Origin: Neofusicoccum parvum
Taxonomy: Eukaryota > Ascomycota > Dothideomycetes > Botryosphaeriales > Botryosphaeriaceae
DNA: 64,000 nt
Direction: 5' to 3'
NCBI GenBank assembly: GCA_020912385.1
Contig: CP087208.1
Location: forward strand, 3,224,001-3,288,000
The notes under the pieces were generated by a model. That model was not told where the DNA came from. It did no database searches and was given only the letters and a program-made list of their open reading frames with translations. A program made the position numbers and the translations under genes. Of this stretch, positions 13,097 to 25,059 are shown piece by piece (within the stretch, counting starts at the first letter, position 1; each line of letters starts with the position of its first letter).

Positions 13097-13979
13097 ATGT
13101 CTGTATCCGAAGTTTTACAAAGGTTCAAGACTCAAGAGGATGGAGTGGACGTCTTAAAAGCCCGATGGTACATAGTGGCGGTAAGAAACAACGAGCGCCA
13201 TTTGTGACGCCCTGTCCGGCTCACTGTTCATTAGGTTTCCGCTCTTGCCGCAGCGAGCGCGGGAGTAGAGACACCTGAGCTGTACCGCCTGTGCACCTCC
13301 AACCTTCCACTAGAGAAAGAGAAATTGGTTCAGAGGCGCTTGAAGGAAGCTATATTGAAGACAAGTCTACTTTATGGCGTCCCCAAGTCATTGCAGGCTC
13401 TCACCCCGCTGTTCAACTCTTTGAAGGATGAGCAAATCGACGATTATGGGCCGAGGTAACTGGCCATGAGGGCTGTTGTGAATAATTGTGCTAACACGAA
13501 ATCATTCAAAGATGCGAAGCGGTTGCAACACGTGCTAATCCAAAGCTGCGTGAGGACCGGGGAAAGAAATATTTTGATGTGCTGTGGACACCGGAGGCTG
13601 CCCAGGTAAATCGAAACAAGAACTCCAAGTACCATCCGGACCTTGGTAAGATCCGCTCCCTGATTGTTGGAGACATGCATTGATTCTTTGCTCAAAAGCT
13701 CTCCTCAACCAGCAAATGCTCTACGAGTGGTGGATCAGCGAGGACGCGATTCTGTCGAACGTGGAGACACAGATGTGCAGCACTGCGGCGTTGATTTGCT
13801 CGAATTCGCCCGTGCAGGCGCTTTGGCACACCCGCGGCATTGTTCGACACGGCGGTTCCATGGAGGATGCTGTCTTTGCGCAGGAAATGGGTCTCGCAGT
13901 TGCGCAAGCATTTGGTTGCAAGACCGGAGAAATTACCAGAGTGGAGGACATTGATTTTTCCGACTCGACCCCGCTCTAG
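13097..13979 (+). CDS. Carboxymuconolactone decarboxylase-like (AhpD-fold) protein
   Basis: 239 aa from four exons: 13097-13180, 13235-13455, 13512-13645 and 13699-13979; introns of 54, 56 and 53 nt with GT-AG ends, phases consistent and total divisible by three. The N-terminal half (LYRLCTSNLPLEKEKLVQ, ILKTSLLYGVPKSLQ) and C-terminal half (NVETQMCSTAALICSNSPV, WHTRGIVRHGGSMEDAVF) match the all-helical CMD fold seen in many fungal proteins. The CxxC of AhpD peroxidases is absent; cysteines are spaced C-x6-C, so a peroxidase role is unlikely. Closest inference is a decarboxylase-type or stress-related CMD protein. Same strand as the cupin gene 392 bp downstream. Confidence 0.75.
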
Positions 13980-14371
13980 AGCCGGGCGGTTCTTGGCTGG
14001 TTGGCTGACGATACGAATGATGGAGCTTCCATCTTGGCGCAATCCGCTTGTTCGGCGCAATTGGCTCCGTGACACAGTCCGTACATGCAGTCAAGATACC
14101 AAAGTCTCAGCAAAGACAGTGCCAAGCACATGCGCACGGGAGAATATGCACCAAACTTGAGTGTCTATGCCCGGGTGTGGGGCCACCAATACTCACCCTA
14201 AATCAAGATAAATAGAGACGCAAGAGCCCACCCGGAGAGCCTCTCAAGCACACTTTTCAAGAGTACCCTATTCTTACAAGCATACTTGCAGTTGGAGTAT
14301 GTTTTGCTAGCACCACGCGCCAACTGGCATGCCCGCTAATAGCCACAAGGAAAACTATCGCATTCTGCACC
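13980..14371. promoter_or_regulatory. Spacer between CMD-like and cupin genes
   Basis: 392 bp between two genes on the same strand. It should contain the terminator of the first and promoter of the second; no specific element recognised. Confidence 0.35.
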
Positions 14372-14878
14372 ATGTCGACGAACGAGGCAAATTTCAACCA
14401 TCCGATTCGGCGCGTGGTTACGGGCCACAACGAGCATGCGGTTGCAGTTGTGACACGAGACGACCTGATTGAGGGAAAGAAAGCACCCCATGGACCGGTC
14501 ATTGTTCCCATTTGGTCCACCGCCGAACTGCCACCCGACGTCAATTCCCCGGACGACAAGGGACTCGCGCAAACAGGAATCGCCAACGACGGAGCAATTT
14601 TCCGAATCGTTGGACTACCACCGCGGTCGAAAAGCGTGTTCCATCGTACCCTTACTCTCGACTACATGTTCGTGATGGAGGGCACGATTACGATGACTCT
14701 GGATGACGGATCCAGGACGGAGCTCAAGAAGAATGAGGTTGTCGTCCAGCAAGCCACAATGCACAGATGGGACAACGACACCGATGAGTGGGCTCGCGCA
14801 CTGTTCATTCTTATCAGGTCGCAGCCGCCCGAGATCGGCGACAAGGTCCTGGAAGCCGACATACCCATGAAGATATGA
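14372..14878 (+). CDS. Cupin-domain protein
   Basis: Intronless 168-aa protein. A single cupin barrel occupies roughly aa 85-160: motif 1 around FHRTLTLDYMFVMEGTITM and motif 2 around VVVQQATMHRWDND. Histidines at FHR and MHRW and the glutamate of VMEG are plausible metal ligands. Fungal proteins of this type often sit beside oxidoreductases in catabolic or secondary-metabolite gene groups. It lies between a CMD-like gene and a 3-hydroxyisobutyrate dehydrogenase-like gene (convergent). Substrate unknown. Confidence 0.75.
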   Translation: MSTNEANFNHPIRRVVTGHNEHAVAVVTRDDLIEGKKAPHGPVIVPIWSTAELPPDVNSPDDKGLAQTGIANDGAIFRIVGLPPRSKSVFHRTLTLDYMFVMEGTITMTLDDGSRTELKKNEVVVQQATMHRWDNDTDEWARALFILIRSQPPEIGDKVLEADIPMKI

Positions 14879-15158
14879 CATACCTCGTGCGCATTTATTT
14901 TATACATCAGATTGGCACTCTAGATTGATACAAAGACAAATATCGGACCACATAAACACCTCTACTGGAAGTTTGCTTCAGGAGCCTAAGGGCAGGCCAT
15001 AAAGATTGTGTACCTCCCGGAAAGCGAGCGGAAGTCCACGCGTTGGAACGCAGGAGAGTGAATTTTAAGCAATGAAATGACCACATTGCAGATCCCCAAA
15101 TCTACCAATAAATTGTTTAAGTATAGTACCAGTTGGGACTGCAGGAGAATGCAGGCTT

Positions 15159-16406
15159 TCACATCGCTTCGTCTCTCTTGAGAACCAAAGGAGTCTCAAA
15201 TGGCAGCCCGGTTTGCTCTCGTAACACACCATACATGGACGATGAGTCAAGGGGTCTTCCTTTGACATCAGAGAAACGCTTCGCTTCTTCCAAATGCTTC
15301 AAAGCCACCTCGGCGACTTCCAATCTTGATCCTGCTTGCTCTGCACAGCTGATCCCGTGCCCAACGTCTTTGAGGGCAAGATTCAGGTCTGACCACGGTC
15401 TCTCACCTACAAGCGCTGGATTAGTTCATGCGCCCGTCACTGGTTTCTACGTTCACGTACCTCTTGCTGGCATGTATGCGCCTGTTGTCAGCCGTTGAGA
15501 CATGGACAGCGCCAGAGGTCCATACTGCTGTTCAATCAAGGCTTCCATGGCCTCACTTCCAAGCCCAGTATTCTCTGCGAAAACATGTGCTTCGGCAACA
15601 ATCTCCATCATACCAGCCGTAATGAAATTTCTATGCCAACCCAAGTCAGCCAACGGGTCTACCAGCAAACAATATTCTAACCTAACCGAAAGATCGGAAG
15701 GAAAAGGCAGAGTCGCCAGCCAAACCGGATACTTATACGTACCCTGCTGTCTTTAGCATGCTCGCCTTCTGCACATCTTCACCAAGCCGAATGGTTCCTC
15801 TTCCCATGACGCCGACGAGAAACGGGCTGATCGCCTCTATCGCATCATCTGGTCCAGCGAGTAGAAACAGCAGCTGTCCTTTCGCTGCCACTGGACTTGC
15901 ACCAAACACGGGCGCTGAAATGAAACTTGCACCACTCTTCTGCAGCCGCTCCGCAGCTTTGGCTGAGGATGATGGGTGCACGGTAGACGTGTCCACGATG
16001 ATCTTGCCGGTGAGAATCGCAGCTGCATTGGCGTTGCTGAAGATCGCATCCAGCGTTGCATTCAACGCTGCATCGTCGCTCAGAGATAGAAAGATGATGT
16101 CCGTGCTTTCGATGAGGCCGAAGACGTTGTTGCATGGTTCAGCGCCCAGCTCTTGAAGCGGGACGCCGCGGGCTATGGTCCGGTTGCTGTAGTGTAGATC
16201 TGGCACTCCCGTGGATCTCAGGTGCTTCTGAAGGTTGGTAGCCATAGCTAGGCCCATGGAGCCGAGGCCTGTAAGAGTCAATATACAGTTTGCAGAACGA
16301 CTTGTCAGATGAGAAGTTGGTTGAGGGAGGAACTGGGCATGAATTTACCTATCCATCCAAGCTTTGGCTTATTTGGTCTGGGGGGCGCAGGTGCAGATTT
16401 GTCCAT
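15159..16406 (-). CDS. 3-hydroxyisobutyrate dehydrogenase-like NAD(P) oxidoreductase
   Basis: Beta-hydroxyacid dehydrogenase family (6-phosphogluconate dehydrogenase NAD-binding superfamily), 336 aa. Exons on the minus strand: 16406-16349, 16268-15743, 15630-15461 and 15415-15159; introns of 80, 112 and 45 nt; sum of exons is 1,011 nt. Evidence: Rossmann motif GWIGLGSMGLAMA created exactly across the first splice junction; DTSTVHP as substrate-loop motif; GAPVFGA-like ISAPVFGASPVAAKGQL; and the catalytic Lys-x3-Asn as KTAGN, created across the second junction. The C-terminal helical domain includes WSDLNLALKDVGHG. The family reversibly oxidises small 3-hydroxyacids; the true substrate cannot be read from sequence. 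Convergent with the cupin gene. Confidence 0.85.
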
Positions 16407-17085
16407 ATTGAACAGGAATTCGATGCTGCGATACAAGATTGGGTTGACTCTCCAAACTTCGGGCGAGGATCTCTTATCATTGCGTGGTGAGCGGGGCTGT
16501 ATACAGCAATGAGTCAATGATGCAATGTGGGGCATCCGCTTGTGCCGCAATCGGTCTTTGCTTACGAGCACGTGCATTTGCTTCTTTTTATGCTCACCAA
16601 CACCAAGATACAATAAGAAGTGATGAAATTCATCTGCAAAGTCAACCTTAGTTCAGTTTTCTATATGACAGGTTGCTTCTTTTTCCTCTGCCGGCCCAAA
16701 TGATCTTGGATTAATGAATGCCTTTTCCCCCACGCCGCGCACTTTGAAACTGCGGTTATTCTACATGATTTCACGGATTTGGTCAGAAAGATGGATTCCT
16801 GGGTCTGTTGGTGGAATAGGCACGCTGGAGTAAGTCTACATGCGTAACAATTGCACACGTGTATGTAGTTGAACCCGTAATTAAGACTTTAAATTCAACG
16901 CAAACATACTTCAACCCCTCTCATTCCTCATCCAAGCCGTTCGTGGGAAAGGCCACTATACCTGAATGGAGGGGCCTTGCAAAGTTTGTATGCTCCAAAG
17001 CGAGCCAGAAAGGGGAACGAAATGTGCTTGGTAATTAGAAGTATGTACATACTAAACTTGTCAACATTAAGTTACATGATTTTGC
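16407..17085. other. Intergenic, no gene recognised
   Basis: About 680 bp upstream of the dehydrogenase-like gene and downstream of the secreted-protein gene. No supported coding or RNA feature seen. Confidence 0.4.
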
Positions 17086-17697
17086 TTAGTTATAGACGCA
17101 GACGGTTGCAGGAGTGGTGGCGGGCACGGAGCGGATTTCGAAAGTCAGGCACTTGTCCTTGCCGACAGACTTGCCATACGACTTCGCCGGGTAGATCATG
17201 TACTGACCAGCCGCCGCTGAAGGGCATGCCAGCCAGCTGCTGTCACCATCGTAGAACAACTTGATGTTGTCCTGCTCAGAGCCCTGGAGCGAAAACTTGT
17301 CCGCAATCTGGCTGGGGCTGGTGAACTGGTCAGGCAGAGTGAAGCCCAGCAGACCATCCGCTGCGCCCGAAATGTCGATGAAACCTTTGTAGAGTGTAAG
17401 CGATGCATTACGCTACGCGGCTGCTTGCTGGTACTCACCCCGCTGCTGATTTTGACGGCCATCGGCGTGGAATGCCAGAGATCCGGAGGCGCCGACGGTC
17501 ACTGCTGGAGAGGCATCGCCGCATGTCGAGTTCGATTCCTTGCCGATATAGAACCAGCCGCCGTTGACTTTGAGGGAGGCGCCGTCAATGGCTTGACCGG
17601 ACGCAGAGGCCACAAGGTTGTAGTAGCTCTCAACCGGAGCTGCAAGTGCGCTGCCAGCGCAGGCAAGGGCGGAGGTAAGGATGGCGACGGTCTTCAT
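17086..17697 (-). CDS. Small secreted protein, PhiA-like layout
   Basis: 185 aa from two exons (17697-17439 and 17384-17086) with one 54-nt intron (GTGAGT donor, CAAAG acceptor); the sum is 186 codons. The N-terminus MKTVAILTSALACAGSALA is a signal peptide. The mature part has four cysteines, and blocks around GGWFYIGKESNS, GLLGFTLPD and WLACPSAAAGQY. This order resembles the fungal secreted cell-wall protein PhiA group, in which similar Gly/aromatic blocks precede an AC-containing segment, but similarity is by eye and weak. Start chosen at the ATG directly before the hydrophobic stretch; an alternative in-frame ATG lies 10 codons upstream. Confidence 0.6.
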
Positions 17698-18480
17698 TTT
17701 TGCGACGTTAGGAATTGGGATTTGCAAGGGAGGTTGCTGGGCTGTTCCGATGGGATGTGGGATGACGGATGCAGTGAGGCGTACATGAACGTTTATATAC
17801 CCTTTTCAGCTGTCGTGAGTGTAGTCTTCCTGGGATCGTGTACCCCTGAGACCCAATAAAGTATGGACGTCAGGGTGGCCTGGCTGGGGCGTGCGGGGTG
17901 TCCTGTTCGCTCGTATTTCCTTGGCGCGTGGAACACAGCCTCGGCCGGGCAATTCTATTACGTTGGAGCCTTGAAACACCAGCTTTTGTAGTATACGATA
18001 GCATCTGTGAGCCCCTGAAGCCATGAGTAGTGCACTACAAGTATGCACCCCTCCTGTTGGCAGATGTGGAGAGAAATCTATGGAAACGCTCACTCGCAGC
18101 TACGTCAGATGCGGCATACAAAGAGATAACGGTGCCTCTCCAGAATTCACGTAGACACTAAGATACTGCGTAAGCGGACTATAGGGGAAGCGGTGTGCAC
18201 TGGTGCCGTGTTGGACTTGCCCACATTCGCAATGCTCCGCAGCGCTGGAAACACACCATCTCCACCCAAGATGCCTTCGTACAGCCCTGGCTGCTCGGTA
18301 GCATAGAGTCCTGTGTACATACTTGAATGTGCACGAGTGTTTTAGATACGAATTGAGAGGAAGGAACACCAGCAAGATTAATCCTTGTTTGTGGGCTCAT
18401 ATTTCGCATGTTCACGGGATCGTGGCGATCAAATAATCGGATTCACAGAGAACGACAACTACGAGAGAGGACTATTCAGC
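17698..18480. other. Intergenic, no gene recognised
   Basis: About 780 bp. The proximal part is the promoter side of the secreted-protein gene; the remainder lies downstream of the FAD oxidoreductase gene. Nothing else recognised. Confidence 0.4.
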
Positions 18481-20133
18481 TCAGTGTTGAAGCCAGAGTG
18501 TCGACACATGGGCGACACTTTGTTGCAATGATAGGCTATGCGCCAGTCGTTCCTCAGTGACAAGGTATGCCTGAGGAAACCAGTCCGGAGGTGCCTGTCC
18601 CAAAATCATCGAAGCTAATGCCTCGCCTGCTGACCAAGCGATTGGCATGCCATAGCCGTTGTAGGCACCACTCATCCATTCGCCTGGTCCGGCCCGACCA
18701 GTGACTGACTCCGGGAGCCGGCCTACCAAAGGCATCCTGTCTGAGGAGAAACACATAACGCCGGTCCAGGAGCTGATCAGTCGGGATGCTTTATTCGATT
18801 TACAACCGAAGAACAGGGACAGCGACTCTTGTATGAAATCAGTCGAGGACGGTGATGATATACTGTCGTCAGCAGATAGTATAGAGGCAATAGGCGCCCG
18901 TTTCCCACCCGCAAAAAAGCAGCCCGTTCTAGCGTTCTGGGCGATGTATATCAGGCCGTCTGCAAGATAACGATTGGATGGATCAACAGATGATGAATAG
19001 TGGATGGCCCACGACATAGAAGCGCCTCGATTAGGCACTGAGTTGCCGAAGTCCTGGACCGTCATGGCTCCTTTCATGGGATAAACCCGGCCCCGCAGTG
19101 GGGGAAGCAGATGGCTCGTGTAGGCGTTGGTGCAGTAGGCTACACGAGCACTTCGGATTGCTCCTCGTGGTGTTTGAAGTAGATATGGATACCGCGCATT
19201 CGATTGAGGATCATACGAGACATGGGTCACGGGTGTGTTGGTCTCGATCTGGAGTCGGTCGGAGTACTTCCCCATCAACGCTTCAAAGACCCGGGTGACC
19301 ACACGGTAGGGCCACAATGTACCGGCCGGATGAAGGACCCCTCCCACTACGCCGTGGACCCCGTGAATCTTATATTTGTCATCAGCATTCATTTCGCATT
19401 GCTGTCTCGACGAGGCGGAGCCAAGCGCGGGACTTGTATCTGTACTGACCTTTTCGCATGTCTCGGCGTCAATGACAGTGTAAATGCCCCTCAAGGACGG
19501 GTGGTCCGATTCCATCATCAGGATTCCGGCCTTGATGTGCTCGAATGATGGAAGGTCCTTGAATCCTCGTAGCCTGGTCACCTCGCACAGCTCCCCAGCA
19601 TCCGGGGCATACTCGACCGCAATCTCCCGCATTCTTTGAAGAGTTCTCAGGTAGAGATGGACAATCTTGCCTGTCATGTCTGCTCCGACGAGTGACTTGA
19701 ATGCGGCATAGGTTTCTGCTGCGTTGATGGCTAATTGCCCACCATTGCGTCCAGTGGCCCCTGAGCACAGAGTGCGGGCTTCCAGTACCGTTATCCGCGA
19801 ACCGCTCTGCTCTAGCAATGCTTTTGTGACGCTGAGACCAGTCAAGCCGGATCCAATCACCGCAAAATCGGTCTCGGATGGTAGAGAAGTACTAGTGACC
19901 TCCGCAAGCGCGTGCGGAACATGCTGCCAGAAAGAAACCGTTGGGCTCGATCGAGGCAATTCCGGATCGCGGGCCAAAATCTCTTCCAAAGGCAACTCTA
20001 AGATGAATCATCAGAACTCAGACTTGACGCGACATCAAGACCGTGGCTTGCGTTTGATGAGAGGTGCGAGGGTGCGGAGGGTCAAGAAAGGGAGGATACC
20101 GTTTCGTTGCGGTTCTTTTCGTGTGTCCGCCAT
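18481..20133 (-). CDS. FAD-dependent amine/amino-acid oxidoreductase (DAO family)
   Basis: About 516 aa. The main exon (19997-18481) has no ATG before conserved sequence, so a first exon 20133-20100 (MADTRKEPQRN) and a 102-nt intron (GTATCC donor, CATCTTAG acceptor) are proposed; the joined length is a multiple of three. FAD-binding GxGxxG is in DFAVIGSGLTGLSV, followed by the acidic end of the second strand in ITVLEARTLCSGATGRNGG, typical of DAO family proteins. The C-terminus has the second FAD contact region (DRMPLVGRLPESV, GAYNGYGMPIAWSAGEA). Such fungal enzymes are annotated as glycine/sarcosine or gamma-glutamylputrescine oxidase-like; substrate is not predictable. First exon is less sure than the rest. 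Confidence 0.8.
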
Positions 20134-21074
20134 GATCACTTCTTTCGACCACACAAAACCTGTTTCTGTAATATTTCAACGAAGAGTGTAGATGGGAAAC
20201 CGAGGACGTTATCGACACAACTTTATAGCTTCTTGCCGATGATAGCGTCGAGAAAGACTGTGTTTCGCGACCTTGATACTACAAATCGCTGGCAAACAAG
20301 AAGTGGGCATGCGCTCGGCGATAGCAGATCGATGCCGACATGTGGGATTTACCCCGCAGCAGCAGCTACCTGTCGTGCGCGCACAGGAAGTGAGACTGAC
20401 GATTGAGTGCATAGTCTACAATCGATAGCAATTCTGAGGGATGTAACAATCTCTAGCACTTCAAGAGCCGTATTAATGATTCGATGAATCAATCTTGACC
20501 GTCGCTTCCTGAGGATGCTTGCATCGGCCGCCCTGTCGCAAACCACGCCGAAATCGGCGAAGGGCTGGCGGCGCTATTTGCAGCCACTCCAGGCTCAGTA
20601 GTCGCGTAAACCATGGGATAATAACGTTGCACACTAACCCTCAAGGAGCGGTGAGAAATGAAATGTGTTGTACACCAATCAGATGGCCTTTGATTCCGTT
20701 TCCTTACATCGTCTGTGAAGAAAGCGCAATAAATCCTTCGCACCCCCTGCGCGGAAGGAAGGGAATAGAAGTATTAATAGCTATTTGCAACGGAACCAAT
20801 CATACCGTAGCTACCAAACATAATGACAAAGAGGAGATGTGCGGGAATGACGCCGTGGGGTTGTTCCGAAACCTGGAGCGGCATGTACTCAGTAATTGAT
20901 GTCATTTGTGTCACAGCAAGAACCCACCCAGATTTAGAGGTGTCCGCCCACCCCCTCTTGCTGTGATTCAAATGAACTTGTCCTCCCACACTTTAAGCTT
21001 TATCAATCCGTCTCCACGTGTTTCTAGCACTACTAAGATGAACAGATGCAAGTTGCGGCTCAGCTCTGACTAAA
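20134..21074. other. Intergenic between divergent genes
   Basis: About 940 bp between the starts of the FAD oxidoreductase (minus) and the histidine kinase (plus). No supported gene; holds both promoters. Confidence 0.4.
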
Positions 21075-24000
21075 ATGACCGGCGTTGCGATCACCCATGA
21101 GCTCCTCAGGTCTGTTGCACATCCACACTTTCGTTCGTGTACTGACGCTATCTTGCCGCCGGTAGATATTCGGATGTCTGTCAAATTCCCGCAGTATTAC
21201 CCACCTACAAATGCGCCTTGGGCTTTGATCCCTTTCTCGTGGATGTCTTGCCACTATGTGCTTCTCTTCGCGCATTCACGGAAGTTGTTAGCACTCGACT
21301 GAGTAAGTTGCTTTGCACGCAGACCATCCCATCGCTTTGTCTTCTGACCAGCCACTTAGAAACCTTTGGAGTCTTCATTTCCCTGACCGACGGTCTCACC
21401 CAGCGCATCATCACCGGAAGCTGGGAAGCGCAATCTGAATATGACGCTCCACACTGGCTGGCTACGGAAGATTTCGATAGGCAGACCTGGCTGTGGTTGG
21501 GACGCCTATCGCTTGGCATGCTTGCTGGCTCCCCACGAGGCACAACACAAATGCGCCTGGATCTGGACAGACGTACAGCGAAACTTTTCTGCGTCACGGG
21601 CCATCCGAACCTGGTCTACTATGCTGCTGCCCCGATCACAACCGACCACGATATCGCGATTGGCACTGTGTTTCTTGTCGATATCCACGACCGCTCACAG
21701 TCCGTGAAGAGTGATATGGCCCTCCTGCAGCAAACGGCACAGAGGTGCATGGATCAACTGGAGTCCTCACACGCCGCTCATCTTCGAGGGCGTGTCGTCA
21801 GGATCAACGAGGGTCTCCAGTCATTCATACATTCGCGCGCAGCCGCCACAGACGTCAACGAGGACCCCCCCGAGCTTCGCCCTACGCGGTCCCACGAAGA
21901 TACACCCACCGCTGTTGTTAATCGCTATCCCAACCCGGAACTTGACGGTGCAGCCAAAGAGGTTGTGATGTCCAAAGTCCAGCACCAAAGCGAAGATGGG
22001 AGCCGACCTCGGTCTGGTTCCAATCAGACGCGAAGCACCACAAAGGGACGGACTACTTACCGGAAAACATTGCAAAATGCTGCAGATACCCTGCGAAGTG
22101 CGTTGGATGTTGATGGAGTTGCCTTTGTAGACGGAATTGTTGGCTTTCACGGTGAATTGAATGCGGCATCAGAGCCAGAATCGGAGTTGGAAATTGAACT
22201 GTTCCAACACCCAGGACAGGGTGCAATGTCGGACGATGCGAGCGAGCAGCAACGAGGCAGCTCTTATGGCTCAACCAGTTCATTAAAAGGCGAGGGCGGC
22301 AGCAGCAGAACCTTCACCAGTGTCGACTACAAAAAATACGTGCTCCCTCACCGTCCCGGCGACTGCCCGGCGATCTCCTTCATCGACGGCAAGCGGCCTC
22401 ATGTCGTCAGAGTCTCTCCGACCACGCTTGGCCTGGAAAGCGTCGACGAAGGGTTCCTGCAAAAGCTCCTCGCAAAGTACCCGGACGGGAAAATATGGTA
22501 CTTTGATGGGCCAAATGGAACGCCCTATGGTTTCTCTCGGGAGAATAGGCTGGAAGCAGAGAACGAGGATAGCTATGCTCACCAGATATCACTGTCGTTT
22601 CCTGGGATACGGCAGTTGCTGTTTAGCCCTTTGACCGACCCGTCCACCATGAAACGCCTGGCAGGATGCTTTGCATGGACCACGCGCCTTAGTCCTACAT
22701 TCACCGAAGCTACAGACCTGAACACCTTTGTCAACTTCCTTTCCTCCGTAGAATCTGAGATTTCGAGGATGGATAGCACGGCTGCCATGAAACAACAGGA
22801 ATCATTTGTATCGTCAGTGAGCCACGAGCTCCGAACACCCTTACACGGTATCCTTGGTGCCGTCGAATTCCTCGGGGATACAGAGCTCGATGATTTTCAG
22901 CAAGGCTTGGTCCGAAGCATTCGGTCTTGTGGTTCTTCGCTGCACGACACGCTGAGCAGTGTCCTCTCTTACGCAAAGATCAATCAATTCGAGCGGAAAC
23001 GTAGGAAGCCGGCACAGCGAGGAGCAAAAGAATCACCATGGGCTCTGGAAAATAAGGGAGTCTCGCGCGAGCCAGAGGGAGTCGAAGGGCTCTTTTGCTC
23101 ATCTAACATCGCCACATTGTGCGAAGAGACTGTTGAAGTTGCAGCTGGCGGAAACGCGTATAACAAGCTGACCAGGGGCGTCCCCAATGGCGTTGACATC
23201 ATTTTAGATATTTCCTATTGGGACCATTGGAATCTTTTGACCGAGCCGGGCGCTTGTCGCCGTATCATGACCAACATCTTAGGAAACGCGCTAAAATACA
23301 CGAGCCATGGCTTTATCCAAGTGTCCCTTCACATAGAGGACACGCAGAACGAGTCCAGTCACTTGGGAATCCCGACAAGGAATTTGAAACTACTCATATT
23401 CACTGTCGTAGACACCGGGAAGGGCATGTCCAAAGAATTCGTTGAAAGACATTTGTTTGTCCCGTTCACTCAGGAAGATGCGGTAGGCTCAGAAGGAGTG
23501 GGACTAGGAATGTCAATCATGAAAGACCTGCTCAGCTTGCTGGGCGGCAGGATTGATGTGAAGAGTCAGCCGGGCCAGGGCAGTACCTTCACTGTGAGCA
23601 TCCCCGTGGGAGACGAAGAAAGTTCAGGTCCAAGCTCAGGCCCCCCGGATAATGCACTCTCGGAAGCCGTGCGGGAAATACGCCAAAAGCGTCGAAACGT
23701 TGCCATCTGCGGCTTCGGTGACTTGCTCCAAAAGTCGCTCGTCAAGTATTTCCGAGACTGGTTTCAATGGAACGTCGTGGAGGTAGAGGATGGCCAAAAG
23801 CATAGGCTGGAAGTCCTCGTCGCTGACTACTCGAACGAAGCAGCTAGCAACGCTTGTGAACACGTCGACGCCGGCAGCTGTGTCTTTTTAAATGTTTCTG
23901 CGACTCCATCTCCAAGAAAAGCACAAAACCCTAGGCTGGGGGCTTTCTCGAAATGTTCGACAATCACCTTGCCGATTGGGCCGGCCAAGCTTGCTAAGGC

Positions 24001-24733
24001 TGTCCTTGACTGTATCACTCCTCTCGCGCATGTGGGCGGGATAGAAGGTTGTGGCGCTAATGGGCTGGAAGAAGAGCGAGGGATCGAATTAAATGCAACC
24101 GACTGGATGAAGAGCATTCCAATCACACAACTGGGCAGTGACGCGGTCCACTCGCTCCAGGAATCGAGATTCTCAGAAAGCTCTGTCTCCTCGCTGGGTT
24201 CTCCCAAGTCTGGCCAGCCAGTATCTCCCCAGGAACGGCACACTCAGCGCATGCCATCACTCCTTCTTGTGGAAGACAACGTAGTCAACCTCAAGCTCCT
24301 GAATACTTTCATGACGAAAGAGGGCTACGAGAACATACGCACGGCGCAAAATGGCCAGCTCGCCGTCGATCAAGTTACCGAGCTCACGGAAGAGAGTCGA
24401 AGTTTCGACATTATTTCATGGGTAAGTGGCCATCCACAAGGACGTGATCAAGCTAAGACTAAATTACGTGTAGACATCAGCATGCCCGTTATGGACGGTT
24501 TTACTGCGACGATGGCGATCCGTAATATCGAACAAGAACAACGCAATGCCTGTCGACCCTCGGTGATTGCGTTGCGTCCGCCTACCTACATCATTGCTCT
24601 TACGGGACTAGCAAGTGCACAAGATGAGGAAAGAGCGTACCGGTCGGGCATGGACTTGGTATTGACGAAGCCATATAAGTTCTCAATGTTGGCGGAATTG
24701 TTGGAGCGCTGGAAGAGAGGAGAAGAGCTGTAG
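21075..24733 (+). CDS. Hybrid sensor histidine kinase with receiver domain, apparent frameshift
   Basis: Fungal hybrid histidine kinase. Proposed exons 21075-21109, 21166-21302, 21360-24421 and 24474-24733; the first two introns (56 and 57 nt) have GTACTGAC and CTTCTGACC branch-like sites and keep frame. A GAF-like sensor region (VYYAAAPITTDHDIAIGTVF) precedes the H-box (SVSHELRTPLHGILG, about aa 500), N-box (NILGNALKYTS), G1 (VVDTGKGM) and G2 (GVGLGMSI), then a receiver domain (LLLVEDNVVNLKLL, DISMPVMDGF, IIALTG, VLTKPYKF). At 24405-24421 the sequence before a good 52-nt intron lacks one T compared with the usual FDIIFMD coding, so splicing shifts frame while retaining the intron keeps it open with 17 extra residues before the phospho-acceptor Asp. 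Likely signals through an HPt-response regulator pathway; signal unknown. Confidence 0.85.
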
Positions 24734-25059
24734 AGCGAGACTCTGAACGAGGGCTTCGCGAAAACCAAAAAGTAAAAAAGTAACGAGGCGCTTTTTGGAC
24801 ACGGTCTCCTCAGCCGACGTTTGGAATGTTCGAGAAGTTAAGAACGGGACGTGTTTACGATATTGTTGGATATCACGTGTTTTAAGGTCTCCTTATATCA
24901 CACCACATAGCTTAGCCACAATCACTCGTATAAGAGGCAAGCGGGTCACCCACCCTCTTCCTCTTCATGCCAATCATCAATGGATCATCGTTGTTCATCA
25001 ACATTCCAACAGATATGTACACCCCAAATTGTGCTCGTCCAGAGCCCCAACACGATCAA
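24734..25059. terminator. Convergent 3' flanks
   Basis: 326 bp between the stop codons of the histidine kinase (plus) and the membrane protein gene (minus). It should contain both polyadenylation regions; no specific element is assigned. Confidence 0.3.

Noticed and set aside
24422..24473. Alternative in-frame reading of the histidine kinase with this segment as coding
   Set aside because: Donor, branch-like sequence and acceptor form a normal fungal intron, and the resulting 17-residue insertion interrupts the receiver core; kept only as a consequence of the apparent deletion.
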